Source: Planctomycetota bacterium (GTDB lineage Bacteria > Planctomycetota > Planctomycetia > Planctomycetales > Planctomycetaceae). From it: DNA of 64,000 nucleotides. The notes under the pieces were generated by a model that saw nothing but the letters and a program-made list of their open reading frames with translations, had not been told where the DNA came from and made no database searches. Location of the stretch: positions 1 through 64,000 of the forward strand of contig JAURQH010000100.1 in NCBI GenBank assembly GCA_030836185.1, in the 5' to 3' direction. Shown here in pieces: positions 45,250-54,355 of this stretch. How positions within the stretch are numbered: position 1 is the stretch's first letter; each line of letters opens with the position of its first letter. The translations under genes were made by a program, and so were the position numbers.

Positions 45250-45429
45250 TTATGGTCCTTCTTCGGCCAAAACTGGTTCACCACCATCTTCGGGAGTAAT
45301 CACTTCCGTTGGTGGGATGTCGGCAGCATTCGTGGTTTCAGCGGGAGGGCTTTCAACACAGCCTGCGAAGAATAGAGAAATGAATAACGTCAGAGATGCA
45401 CTGATAATGAGCGAAGAAGATGTCTTCAT
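45250..45429 (-). CDS. Small lipoprotein, 59 residues
   Basis: MKTSSSLIISASLTLFISLF followed by FAGC forms a clean lipoprotein signal with Cys24. The mature peptide is 36 residues, acidic and Pro/Thr/Glu-rich (EVITPEDGGEP). AGGATT lies about ten bases before the ATG. It reads into the DUF1559 gene 67 bases downstream, matching the lipoprotein-pseudopilin pairing seen elsewhere in planctomycetes. Confidence 0.7.
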   Translation of the reverse strand: MKTSSSLIISASLTLFISLFFAGCVESPPAETTNAADIPPTEVITPEDGGEPVLAEEGP

Positions 45430-45825
45430 AAGAATTGGAATCCTGAATTTGTTGAGAAATCAAAGTATTTGATTTTTGAGACTTACGATACTACTTGCTA
45501 TCTATCAAGAGAGAACTGTTGGCGAACCGATTCGATGTTTTTTCACACAAAGACTATTTCAGGTCCTTCAAATCTTCATCAAATCGCACATACTGTTAAG
45601 AATTAGAGGCGACAATGAAGAACTCTTCATCTGATCTCTCAGCAGGAGTAACAGCATCTCACTTGCAGTCTGCATGGAAAGTTTTGGAATTTCCTCGTAA
45701 CGTGTGAACCACATGGTGTGTCAGCATCGCGAGTATCTCATTGAAGACGACATCGAGAAGACGACATCGAGAAGACGACATTGATATCAAGGCATTCCAC
45801 TCCCTTAAAATAAAGGACTCGGTCC
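45430..45825. other. Gap upstream of argH
   Basis: About 396 bases between divergent genes. It holds a 14-bp tandem repeat (45743-45784) and an AAAGGA ribosome-binding site at 45812-45817. TTGATA (45781-45786) with TAAAAT 19 bases later is too close to the argH start to be a convincing promoter. Confidence 0.4.
45743..45784 (+). repeat. Tandem repeat, 3 x 14 bp
   Basis: GAAGACGACATCGA is present twice exactly and a third time as GAAGACGACATTGA, ending 41 bases before the argH ATG. A 14-base unit is not a multiple of three, consistent with non-coding sequence. Confidence 0.85.
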
Positions 45826-47208
45826 ATGGCCGCCAAAGCCTGGGGCGGACGGTTTCAGCAACAAACCGATTCCCGCGTCGAACTTTTTACCGAATCGATC
45901 AGTTTCGATCATCGACTTGCGCAATGTGACGTGCGTGGCTCACAAGCTCACGCGCGCATGTTGGCAGCGACCGAACTGATCTCCCCAGCAGAACGTGACG
46001 CGATCATTGCCGAACTGGATCACATTCTTGCCGACATTGAGGCAGGCAAAATGGAATTTCAGGTCAGCCTTGAAGACATCCACATGCACATCGAGTCGGC
46101 TCTTATCGAGAACTTGGGCGATGTGGGACGTAAATTACACACCGGGCGATCACGGAACGATCAGGTTTCTACCGACCTGAAATTATTTGTTCGCGATGCC
46201 ATCGATCAGGTCGACGAGTTACTCGCAGAGATCCAAAAAGCATTCGTCGAACGTTCCGCAGCCGATCTCGACATCATCGTTCCCGGCTATACCCATCTTC
46301 AACGAGCCATGCCCGTGCAGTTGGTCCATTATTGGTTGGCGTATTGCGAAAAATTTCAACGAGACCGCGAACGATTGGCCGATTGTCGAAAGCGAGTCAA
46401 TATTAATCCTCTCGGCTGTGCTGCGATGGCGGGGACATCGTTACCCATTGATCGAGACATGACGACCGAACTTCTCGGGTTTGATCAGCCGGCTGCTAAT
46501 AGTCTCGATGTTTCCAGTGATCGAGATTATCTGGCCGAGTTCGTATTTGCGCTCTCTTTGGTGGCCACTCATCTGTCGAGTTTGGCAGAAGAATGGATCT
46601 TGTGGTTCTCGACCGAATTCGGGTTCCTGAAACTTCCCGATGCCTACACCACTGGCTCATCAATCATGCCGCAAAAACGAAACCCCGATGTGCTGGAACT
46701 CATCCGTGGGAAATCGGCTCGGGTCATTGCCGATGTCTCCCAAATTCTGATTTTACTCAAAGGACTTCCACTCGCCTATAACCGAGATCTCCAGGAAGAC
46801 AAGTTGGCGATGTTCGACGCGTTCGATACGACGGCAGCTTCTCTCGAATTAGCGGCGGCCATTGTTCGTGGGGCCGAAATTCAGCAGGATGTGATCGAAT
46901 CTCGTTTGGAAGATGGTTTCCTCGACGCCACCGCACTCATGGAATATCTGATCAAACAGGGTGTGCCGATGCGGACCGCTCATGGAACGGTCGGATCGTT
47001 GGTCGCTTTATGTGATGAGAAAGAGTGTCGGTTAGCCGATCTCGCTCTTGCCGACATGCAAGGGGTCTGTGACTTGATACAAGAAGATGTCAGCCAGGTA
47101 CTGGGAACACGGAACGCGGTCGCGTCTCTGCAAAGTTATGGGTCAGGAGGACGCAAGCCGGTCGAACATCAATTGTCACAGTGGCGGGATCGACTGGAAA
47201 TTGGTTAA
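45826..47208 (+). CDS. argH: Argininosuccinate lyase
   Basis: A 460-residue ArgH that splits argininosuccinate into arginine and fumarate, the last step of arginine synthesis. The N-terminal [20 protein letters not shown], the [14 protein letters not shown] segment and the superfamily signature [15 protein letters not shown] are all present, as is the catalytic His in [11 protein letters not shown]. The length is normal and there is no fused acetyltransferase domain; a separate GNAT gene is at 37910. AAAGGA precedes the ATG. truA follows 66 bases later. Confidence 0.96.
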   Translation: MAAKAWGGRFQQQTDSRVELFTESISFDHRLAQCDVRGSQAHARMLAATELISPAERDAIIAELDHILADIEAGKMEFQVSLEDIHMHIESALIENLGDVGRKLHTGRSRNDQVSTDLKLFVRDAIDQVDELLAEIQKAFVERSAADLDIIVPGYTHLQRAMPVQLVHYWLAYCEKFQRDRERLADCRKRVNINPLGCAAMAGTSLPIDRDMTTELLGFDQPAANSLDVSSDRDYLAEFVFALSLVATHLSSLAEEWILWFSTEFGFLKLPDAYTTGSSIMPQKRNPDVLELIRGKSARVIADVSQILILLKGLPLAYNRDLQEDKLAMFDAFDTTAASLELAAAIVRGAEIQQDVIESRLEDGFLDATALMEYLIKQGVPMRTAHGTVGSLVALCDEKECRLADLALADMQGVCDLIQEDVSQVLGTRNAVASLQSYGSGGRKPVEHQLSQWRDRLEIG

Positions 47209-47227
47209 TAGGTTGGTCGAAGAGACA

Positions 47228-47250
47228 CACTGCTGGGCAAGCCAGCCGTG
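47228..47250 (+). repeat. Palindromic element before truA
   Basis: CACTGCTGG-GCAAG-CCAGCCGTG: a 9-bp stem with one mismatch and a 5-base loop. It ends 24 bases before the truA ATG. Confidence 0.6.
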
Positions 47251-47274
47251 GCACACCGTTCTTGGTCATTGATT

Positions 47275-48111
47275 ATGCCGCTCCCAACTCGCAACATCCG
47301 ACTCACCCTCGCATACGATGGATCGAATTATGTCGGTTGGCAGATCCAACCCAACGGCGTGACAGTTCAGCAACTCGTCCAGAAAGCGATCTCTGACCTG
47401 ACGGGTGAAGAGACCAAGTTAATCGCCGCCGGGCGAACTGATTCCGGCGTGCATGCACTCGGTCAGGTTGCCAACTTTCAGACAAGTTCCACAATCCCTG
47501 CGGAGAAGTTTGCTTCGGCTCTGCAAAGTCGACTCCCCGAAGACATCATCGCTCGTGACTCTGAAGAAGTGCCTGAGCGTTTTCACGCGACCTATTCCGC
47601 CGTGCGTAAGTGTTATCGTTATCTGATTCATCATCGCGAGATCGGACTGCCGTTCTTACGCAATTATACCTGGCGATTCGGGAATGAGTTGGATCTGCAC
47701 AAAATGCGTGAAGCGGCTCAGCACATTGTTGGGACACACGATTTTCGATGTTTCGAAACGCAATATCCCAACAAAGCGACCAGCGTGAGGACTGTCGAAC
47801 ATCTCACTATTGAATGTCAATCGATGTGGAATGTATGGTCGGCGTTCGATTTCGAGAACCAACAATCGAAGGTCGCCGACTCTGACGAGGTTCTCTGCAT
47901 TGAGATTTCTGCAGACGGATTTTTGTATAATATGGTGCGAGCGATTACCGGCACATTGGTCGATGTGGGACGAGGCCGATATCAACCCGATGATGTCCAG
48001 CGGATGCTTGAAGAAGGAGACCGCTCACTAGCTGGTCCCACAGCGCCCGCTCACGGACTTTATTTAGTCTCGGTCGATTACGACATGAACAACCTGAGAC
48101 CGAAGGATTAA
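47275..48111 (+). CDS. truA: tRNA pseudouridine synthase A
   Basis: A 278-residue TruA, which makes pseudouridine at positions 38-40 of tRNA anticodon arms. RNIRLTLAYDGSNYVGWQIQ opens the domain. The catalytic Asp is D56 in AAGRTDSGVHALGQVANF, and FLYNMVRAITGTLVDVGRG near the end is also conserved. The ATG at 47275 follows a palindromic element and shows no clear ribosome-binding site; a GTG at 47248 is an alternative but would lie within the repeat. It follows argH in the same direction. Confidence 0.94.
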   Translation: MPLPTRNIRLTLAYDGSNYVGWQIQPNGVTVQQLVQKAISDLTGEETKLIAAGRTDSGVHALGQVANFQTSSTIPAEKFASALQSRLPEDIIARDSEEVPERFHATYSAVRKCYRYLIHHREIGLPFLRNYTWRFGNELDLHKMREAAQHIVGTHDFRCFETQYPNKATSVRTVEHLTIECQSMWNVWSAFDFENQQSKVADSDEVLCIEISADGFLYNMVRAITGTLVDVGRGRYQPDDVQRMLEEGDRSLAGPTAPAHGLYLVSVDYDMNNLRPKD

Positions 48112-48118
48112 AAAAAAT

Positions 48119-49462
48119 TCACTCCTGAAACAACACTCTCGGATCGTAAAGTCCCTTTTCGGATTTCAGCTCTTCAGTCAGTAGATCCCAACTCGCTCCG
48201 CGTTCTCGCATCGCGGTGAAATCGCGCGGTTGATAGGCGATTTCCAAATGAGTTGTGTCTAACGCCACGTCTTCATAATACGACCGCACGGCGGCTTCGG
48301 TGATGCCGGTCGTGAGGAGTGTTCGTTCGACGGGATAAGGGGCTTGCTTTTGTCGAAAATGAGTTTGGATGGCATGGGCGAGTGCTTTGAAGAGATTGCG
48401 ATTATTCCACGGACCGGGATAGAAATAGGTCGCCTTAGGGGTTGGGTCTTTCTTTTCACGCCAGGCAAAGTTCCAGCGAATTCCCGAGGCTCCGATGCGT
48501 AAAATGGTGGCTTTTAAGCCGTCTTTGTATTCGAGAAAGATGCCGTGCGTGGGATGTTTACCTTCACCGGGAATGGTCCCGAAGGTTTCCGGGACTTCCC
48601 CGAGCTCGGCCTTCATGGCGGCTTCATACAGATCCCACGAGAAACGTCCCGCCTTACCCGCATTGAGAAGTTCTTCATCTTTCAGAACTTCCAGTTTTGA
48701 GATGCCGGTCTCTCCACCTTTGCGAAACTCGATCATCGATTGCAGGACTTCAGCACCGTGGAAGTCGTACCGTTCAATGGGCCCGCCGTGAATTGACATG
48801 GCTTCGACAATTTCAGTCCCCGGTTTGATGCCGATGTCCGGCTTTCTTTGAGCGAGTGGTACAGAACTCCCCGCCAGAAACGGTAACCCGATTTCTTGAG
48901 CCGTGTCGTACATCTCTTTTGACCAATCCCAGCGATAGGAGAAATGCTTATCGTTGAAATAAGGGACGACTTTCCCGGCTTCCTTCATCACAGCAACACA
49001 CTCGTCAAACCATTCTTTGCGCGGGTATTTGTCGATGCCGTATTTGGTGTCGGGATAATCGCCGTGCTCACCGATACAGAGAATGGCATCGACATCGAGC
49101 GTTTTTCCACCTTGCGTCAAAGCCCCTCGGATCGAATCGTAGATGGGGATCTTGTGTTCTTTGGCAACACTTCTCGACATGTCGCGTCCCTCCGAGAATT
49201 GATCGACATACATCGAGACAATCTCGACTCCCGGGTCGACGAGTTGGCCGTTGAATAGAACAGGGTTGAGAAAATTCTCCATCAGCACATGCGCGTGAGA
49301 AAGATGGGTCATCCAGGTGAGAATGACGGCCAGTCTGGGACGTTCTGTCGAGGTGCAGGAATCTGCGAAGAGTTGCTGCTGAGGGAACATCAAACCTGCG
49401 GAGAGAGGCCCCGCTACGAGAGTTGATTTGAGAAAATTACGGCGGGTCAGGTGGGCTCTCAT
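48119..49462 (-). CDS. Tat-exported protein of unknown function
   Basis: A 447-residue protein with a twin-arginine signal (TRRNFLKSTLVAGPLSAGL). The mature part begins RPRLAVILTWMTHLSHAHVL and looks like an alpha/beta fold, with conserved-looking CIGEHGDYPDTKYG and MSIHGGPIERYDFHGAEVLQ segments. It may belong to a planctomycete family near Gfo/Idh-type oxidoreductases, but no cofactor loop is visible, so function stays open. It starts 10 bases after the NtrC-like gene and is probably in the same operon. Confidence 0.7.
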   Translation of the reverse strand: MRAHLTRRNFLKSTLVAGPLSAGLMFPQQQLFADSCTSTERPRLAVILTWMTHLSHAHVLMENFLNPVLFNGQLVDPGVEIVSMYVDQFSEGRDMSRSVAKEHKIPIYDSIRGALTQGGKTLDVDAILCIGEHGDYPDTKYGIDKYPRKEWFDECVAVMKEAGKVVPYFNDKHFSYRWDWSKEMYDTAQEIGLPFLAGSSVPLAQRKPDIGIKPGTEIVEAMSIHGGPIERYDFHGAEVLQSMIEFRKGGETGISKLEVLKDEELLNAGKAGRFSWDLYEAAMKAELGEVPETFGTIPGEGKHPTHGIFLEYKDGLKATILRIGASGIRWNFAWREKKDPTPKATYFYPGPWNNRNLFKALAHAIQTHFRQKQAPYPVERTLLTTGITEAAVRSYYEDVALDTTHLEIAYQPRDFTAMRERGASWDLLTEELKSEKGLYDPRVLFQE

Positions 49463-49472
49463 AAAAATGCCT

Positions 49473-50855
49473 TCAGTCTTCGGTTTCGATATTGAGCGAT
49501 TCGAGGCGGCGATAAAGTTTGGCTCGGGGAATTCCCAACAGTTCTGCAGCCTTGGTCTTATTAAACCGACTTTGCTCTAACGCTGCCAGAATATGTTCGC
49601 GTTCGACCTGTTCCAGATATGACTCGAGATCGGTGAAAGACTCTGAAGGTGCAGGATTCTCGCGTTGTGCATCGTAACCCGCGCGAAATCGAAACGGAAG
49701 ATTCTCTTCGGTGACATGCACGCCTGTTGCTTGTGATCGTGCCGCTTGAATGACTTCGGTCAGTTCGTTGATATTTTCAGGCCAATGATAACGCTGAAAC
49801 AGTTCCACGACAGCATCTTCAAAGCCCTCCAGTTGATGGTCTTCCCCGCGATTCAAATTTTCCAGAATCTCTTGAGCGAGGAGAGGCAAATCTTCTAACC
49901 GATCACGCAGTGGGGGAAGTTCAATCGACAGAGTGCTAAGCAGCAGTCGGTATTCGGGCAGCAATTGATCATGATCGATGAGATCCTGTGGTTTGCGAGT
50001 CGAGGAAGCGATGACGCGCACACGACGATCTGCAGGAAAGTTCTGCTGACGATCCAGAAGTTCCACCAACTCTTGTTGCAGATCGCGAGGAAACTCCTCG
50101 GCCTCGATCAGAAACAAGCTACCCGGTTGCAGGCTCGAAAAAGGTTCGTCGGGATTGATCATTTCCAGCATGCGTTGCCAGGTTCTCTTCAATTCGATGG
50201 CCGCTGATCTGCGACAGTCGAGAGGAACGAAGGCTCTGGTTTGATAAGCACTTTCATAGTGAATCGTGCGAGCGAGGTGTTCACGACCGGTTCCCGGTTC
50301 GCCGGTCATCCACACAGGGCAGTCAGAGTTCATGGCAAGCTGCGATTGGGAAATGACTCGCTGCATGCTGCGAGATTCTCCCACAATCGAAGCGCGTCGA
50401 TAGTTTTTGCGGATCGATTGTCGAACCGAAGCGAGTTCCGCATGCCATTTTTGTGCAGCCGATGGTTGAGGCGTTTTCCTCGGTTGTTCCAAGGGAGATA
50501 ACACAACCAGGACCCCTTCTACTTCTCCTGCGGCATCTGTGAGCGGGAAACATTCCTGGACACAGGCAATTTCATGCCCGGATTTGTGGGTTAAGAAAGT
50601 GGCTACGGTGTGTCCAGTCCCTTGAAACACGGAAGGAGGCGGGCAGAGCTCTCCTCGGAATCGATCAACGCCTTCGTCCTCGGTGTGGTAATCACAAACC
50701 TGTCCGAGAACATCGCCGGCCATCCAGCCTGTGAGTTGAAAGCAACCGGTGTTATAAAAACGAACACGTCGACGAGCATCGATAAAATAGATGGGAGTAA
50801 TGACGGAATTCAACCACGCATCGAGTGTCGTTTTGCGTCGCCGTGGTTGATTCAT
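49473..50855 (-). CDS. NtrC-like PAS-AAA-Fis regulator with degenerate ATPase
   Basis: A 460-residue regulator-like protein. A PAS domain (about 10-120) is followed by a sigma-54 activator-type AAA region (about 155-375) and a Fis-type helix-turn-helix (about 415-455, FNKTKAAELLGIPRAKLYRRL). The AAA part is abnormal: Walker A reads GEPGTGRE (Arg191 in place of Lys). Walker B reads FLIEAEE where FLDEIGE is normal. The GAFTGA sigma-54 contact loop is missing. It probably cannot hydrolyse ATP normally and may work as a DNA-binding sensor with another sigma factor. It lies between rsgA and the Tat protein. Confidence 0.85.
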   Translation of the reverse strand: MNQPRRRKTTLDAWLNSVITPIYFIDARRRVRFYNTGCFQLTGWMAGDVLGQVCDYHTEDEGVDRFRGELCPPPSVFQGTGHTVATFLTHKSGHEIACVQECFPLTDAAGEVEGVLVVLSPLEQPRKTPQPSAAQKWHAELASVRQSIRKNYRRASIVGESRSMQRVISQSQLAMNSDCPVWMTGEPGTGREHLARTIHYESAYQTRAFVPLDCRRSAAIELKRTWQRMLEMINPDEPFSSLQPGSLFLIEAEEFPRDLQQELVELLDRQQNFPADRRVRVIASSTRKPQDLIDHDQLLPEYRLLLSTLSIELPPLRDRLEDLPLLAQEILENLNRGEDHQLEGFEDAVVELFQRYHWPENINELTEVIQAARSQATGVHVTEENLPFRFRAGYDAQRENPAPSESFTDLESYLEQVEREHILAALEQSRFNKTKAAELLGIPRAKLYRRLESLNIETED

Positions 50856-50888
50856 AATTGTCGGGGGGCTGGAACTGTTGTCGGAATG

Positions 50889-52031
50889 TTACCACTCGGG
50901 GTCGAATTGCTCGTCGCTGAGAATTTTCAAATAACTATCATATCGTTGATGGGAGATAAGTTCTGCAACAACCGCTTGTTTCACGCCGCAACTCGCTTCG
51001 TGTGTGTGGCTGCAATCGGGAAATCGACAGACCGGGACAAACGGACGAAATTCGACAAACAAGCCTTCCACTTCTTCTTTCACAACATCCCACAACGCCA
51101 ACTGTCGAATACCAGGAGTATCCACAACTGCGCCGCCAATTTCCAGAGGATACATGACGGCACGTCGAGTGGTGTGCCGACCTTTACTGCTCCACTCGCT
51201 GATATTGCTGGTGTCGAGGTTCAGATCGGGTTGAATTCGGTTGATGAGAGTTGATTTTCCGACACCACTTTGCCCGGTCAAAACAGTTTGTTTGCCTTTC
51301 AGCGTTCTCACCAAAGCCTCAATCCCCCAGCCTTCGACGCCGCTACATTGAAGGACTCGATAGCCGAGTTGCGAGTACATGCCGACAATCGGCTGCAAGT
51401 CGGAGGGATCAACCAAGTCTGCCTTGTTGATGCAGACGATCGGCTCGACATCTCCTTTTTCGGCACTCACCAGAAAACGATCAATCAGATTCGGTTTCAG
51501 TGGCGGGTCGTTGGCGGAGACGACGATCAACGCTTGATCGACATTAGCGACGATCAGATGTTCGCGGCCTCCCGATTGGCGAGAGAGCGTTCCGTAACGT
51601 GGCTCAACACGTTCGACGACCGCTTGTTCGTCGTTGATGGGCTGAATGAGAACCCGATCCCCCGTGACGACGGCGTTTCTGTTGTCTCGTGACACAGTCC
51701 GCACAACTTGTCGGACGGTGCATTCGTAATCGCGACCGGATTCTGTTCGGGCCAAAGAATTGAGACCCGCTGTGGAGAGAATTTTAGCCGATTCACAAAC
51801 AGAATCATCGATGGCGCGTTGTAAATCATTCTCGTCATCACTGACAGATCTGATCGTTCTGTAACGGCTCAAGTCGCCCTTGCCAGACACTCGTTCTTCC
51901 GACGCGAGATCGCTGATATGTTCAGAGCCTAGTTGCTCTTCGGAAATGCGGTTTTGCCGTGAGCGAGTTCCACGATTCTTACGAAATTGGACGCGAACTT
52001 TCTTGGTCTTCTGTTTTTTCTTTTTACCCAC
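50889..52031 (-). CDS. rsgA: Ribosome small-subunit GTPase RsgA
   Basis: A 380-residue circularly permuted GTPase that helps mature the 30S subunit. The order NKAD (G4, in CINKADL) before GQSGVGKSTLINR (G1) and then DTPGIRQLALWDV (G3) shows the permutation. The C-terminal zinc knuckle is C-x-x-x-x-C-x-H-x-x-E-x-x-C (CRFPDCSHTHEASC). The N-terminus has a long Lys/Arg-rich extension (first about 35 residues) that should bind rRNA. It follows the FHA gene after 56 bases and precedes the NtrC-like gene by 33, forming a minus-strand run. Confidence 0.95.
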   Translation of the reverse strand: MGKKKKQKTKKVRVQFRKNRGTRSRQNRISEEQLGSEHISDLASEERVSGKGDLSRYRTIRSVSDDENDLQRAIDDSVCESAKILSTAGLNSLARTESGRDYECTVRQVVRTVSRDNRNAVVTGDRVLIQPINDEQAVVERVEPRYGTLSRQSGGREHLIVANVDQALIVVSANDPPLKPNLIDRFLVSAEKGDVEPIVCINKADLVDPSDLQPIVGMYSQLGYRVLQCSGVEGWGIEALVRTLKGKQTVLTGQSGVGKSTLINRIQPDLNLDTSNISEWSSKGRHTTRRAVMYPLEIGGAVVDTPGIRQLALWDVVKEEVEGLFVEFRPFVPVCRFPDCSHTHEASCGVKQAVVAELISHQRYDSYLKILSDEQFDPEW

Positions 52032-52087
52032 GTTAATCTCGAACCGTTTGCGGCAGAATGAATTTATTCAACGGGTTGGTAAGGCGT

Positions 52088-52606
52088 TCATTTGGAAGAA
52101 TCGTCTTTCTTTTCCTCGTCTGGTTCATCCAGTAGCCAGACCAACGCTTCATCGTCAGGAGTTTCGATCACTTTTGGTGGATCGATTTTTGTGGGTTCCG
52201 GTGTGATGGGGCGACTTGTCTCTCGGTCACGTTTGCGCGAGACGATCCCCGCTTTCTCCATCAGGCTGAGCGACATGATATCTTCTTCAATGTCTGGCGG
52301 AGGCTCTGTCCCTTGTGGATCGTAGAGCACTTGATAATCGTGCTTGGCGATTGAGAGGATATCCCCCGGCAGAAGATACTTTTGCTGACAACGCACATCG
52401 TTGACCTTAATTCCATTCCGGCTATTGGTGTCTTCAACATACCAATAGCCATTTCGGAACGAGAGCAGGCAGTGGTGGGAGGAGACATTCGGAAACCGCA
52501 ATGTAATATCGCAATGACTGCGCCGACCAATTTGTAGTTCTTCCTTGAGTAGTGGGATCGGGTCACCACCACCGACGGGATCGAGTTTTCCAAGGTTGTC
52601 AGACAT
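52088..52606 (-). CDS. FHA domain protein
   Basis: A 172-residue protein with an N-terminal FHA domain (about 20-95). The phosphothreonine-binding pattern is readable: IGRRSHCDITL, SSHHCLL and SRNGIKVNDVRC. The C-terminal 75 residues are charged and flexible (RKRDRETSRPI, then LLDEPDEEKKDDSSK). It is the first gene of a minus-strand run with rsgA, the NtrC-like regulator and the Tat protein. It binds phosphothreonine by family expectation; no kinase is adjacent. Confidence 0.88.
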   Translation of the reverse strand: MSDNLGKLDPVGGGDPIPLLKEELQIGRRSHCDITLRFPNVSSHHCLLSFRNGYWYVEDTNSRNGIKVNDVRCQQKYLLPGDILSIAKHDYQVLYDPQGTEPPPDIEEDIMSLSLMEKAGIVSRKRDRETSRPITPEPTKIDPPKVIETPDDEALVWLLDEPDEEKKDDSSK

Positions 52607-52891
52607 GGAGATTCAAACCATTCAAAGTGAGGGGAATCACTATGGCTGCGTCAGGTGAAGAAAAGTTTTGCAAATGCCTATTCTAGTGTATCCCTTCTTC
52701 CGGCAGAGTCAAAAGAGCGGCCACCGAGAAACAGGCATTTTCAGTAAGACCGTCGATTTTATCCAGAATAATTGATCGTGGAGCGTGATTTCGAGTGACC
52801 AACTGTCTGGGGCATCGTTGAGTTCTAGGAGACCATCTGTCTCGGCTCGCATGTTCAATCGGAATTCCCCTCAATCGGAAGGACAGCAATT

Positions 52892-53278
52892 ATGAGATAT
52901 AAACGTACTTTGAGTCTCTTGTCGCTAAGGATGCTGGCAGTCGTCTTGTCAATATCGGCATTTACAACAGTCAGTAGCAAAATTGTAATGGCATTCTCGC
53001 CGTGTGCCTGTTGTGATCAATCTTATGGTAGTTGTTCAGAGACTGCGGACCAGCAACTCATGACTTCTTCTGAATCATGTGCTGGCTTTTACGAGGTCAA
53101 TGGCCCGGAACAATGTTTCGATGGGGTTACCGCGGGGACAGCCGAACGAGGTTTCGAATGCTCAAATTGCTACGAAAGCGGCTGGAATAACTACCAGAGT
53201 TTGCTACAACAATGCTCGACTGATTGGTGGAACTGCTCCGATGACTGCACCGGATGGGGGCAGGGGGCGGTGAATTAG
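52892..53278 (+). CDS. Small secreted cysteine-rich protein
   Basis: A 128-residue exported protein. A signal peptide covers about residues 1-34. The mature part of about 94 residues has eleven cysteines (38, 40, 41, 48, 63, 75, 90, 93, 108, 115, 119), including a CACC group and C-x-x-C at 90-93. It is rich in Ser, Gly and Trp. This pattern suggests a disulfide-rich extracellular peptide. No known family. AGGACAG lies before the ATG. It is isolated between an FHA gene and a convergent DUF58 gene. Confidence 0.65.
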   Translation: MRYKRTLSLLSLRMLAVVLSISAFTTVSSKIVMAFSPCACCDQSYGSCSETADQQLMTSSESCAGFYEVNGPEQCFDGVTAGTAERGFECSNCYESGWNNYQSLLQQCSTDWWNCSDDCTGWGQGAVN

Positions 53279-53285
53279 TCTCTAT

Positions 53286-54227
53286 TTAATGAAATCGTCC
53301 GACGGACCGATTAGACGCTAATCGAGTTCGTGCTGCGAGATAGGCTCCCAGCGCGACTTGATACGGCTGGTCGGTGACGATTTTATGATAATCGACACCA
53401 ATCGCTCCGCAACCCGTGGTGAGTTCCTCTTGAAACTTTTGGTACTGTTCCAGATAAATCTTCCGTAGTCTGTGGGGGTCGACCAGTTTGCGATGATTGG
53501 GGTTTTCCAGGCTCCGAAACTGAGTCGGTTTATTGAACGGGAATGATTCTTCTTCGGGTGTCGTGATCTGAAACAAAATCACTTCGTGTCTGTGATGCCG
53601 AAACATTTTCAACGCCGTCATCAACGGCTCAATCCGGTCGAAGCAGTCTGAAAAAATGGTGACCAGGCTACGCCGTTTCATCTGAGGGACAATCGTTTCA
53701 AACACATTCGCCAGCGAGGTTTCGTTTCCCGGTTGACGCTTTTCCAAGGCGTCTGTGATTCGTTGAAACGTATGCGGACTGGTGGACGGCTCCAACTGAT
53801 CGCGGACCTTTGTGTCGAATGTATAAAGCCCGGCGGCATCTCTTTGAGTAAAGAGCAGGTATCCCAGTGACGCGGCCAATTGTCGGGCGTAATCGGCTTT
53901 GCTGATCGTGCTTTCGCCGTATCCCATACTCCCCGAGCAATCGACAATCAGGTAACAGCGCAGATTCGTCTCGTCCTCGTATTCTTTGATGTAATAGCGA
54001 CCCGTTTTTCCGTACGCTCTCCAGTCGATGTGACGGATTTCGTCGCCCGGGTAATACTGGCGGTGTTCGACAAATTCGATGCTCGAACCTTTGTAGGGGC
54101 TTTTGTGTTGCCCCATCACGTATCCCTCGACCACCAATTTTGCCACCAGATCGAGATTTCCGAATCGTGCAAGCGCGGTCGGATCGTGAAGCGGGGGGGC
54201 ACTCGGTCGCGTCGAATGTTCTTGCAT
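53286..54227 (-). CDS. DUF58 domain protein (second copy)
   Basis: A 313-residue DUF58 protein, paralogous to the one at 40784-41722. It has VEFVEHRQYYPGDEIRHIDW, then RAYGKTGRYYIKEYEDETNL, and a vWA-like part with IVDCSGSMGYG. This copy keeps a standard D-x-S-x-S MIDAS motif (DCSGS), unlike the first. No moxR or BatA gene is adjacent; instead it neighbours a His-rich lipoprotein. It may use the distant MoxR or another ATPase. Confidence 0.9.
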   Translation of the reverse strand: MQEHSTRPSAPPLHDPTALARFGNLDLVAKLVVEGYVMGQHKSPYKGSSIEFVEHRQYYPGDEIRHIDWRAYGKTGRYYIKEYEDETNLRCYLIVDCSGSMGYGESTISKADYARQLAASLGYLLFTQRDAAGLYTFDTKVRDQLEPSTSPHTFQRITDALEKRQPGNETSLANVFETIVPQMKRRSLVTIFSDCFDRIEPLMTALKMFRHHRHEVILFQITTPEEESFPFNKPTQFRSLENPNHRKLVDPHRLRKIYLEQYQKFQEELTTGCGAIGVDYHKIVTDQPYQVALGAYLAARTRLASNRSVGRFH

Positions 54228-54355
54228 TAGCTTTTACTCTCCCGGCCCTACGACTGCTTCGTTCGGCATGGGGTCTTCTGAGAAGACGAACACCACCCCG
54301 GCAATCATCATCGCCGAAGTGGTGTCTCAGTCAGGTCGTAAATCGTTCAAAAGAA

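Noticed and set aside
45743-45784. Short repeat array as a CRISPR
   Set aside because: The three units are directly adjacent without spacers and are only 14 bases, so it is a tandem repeat.
45781-45811. TTGATA and TAAAAT as the argH promoter
   Set aside because: The spacer is 19 bases and the transcript would start only about eight bases before the ATG, cutting off the ribosome-binding site.
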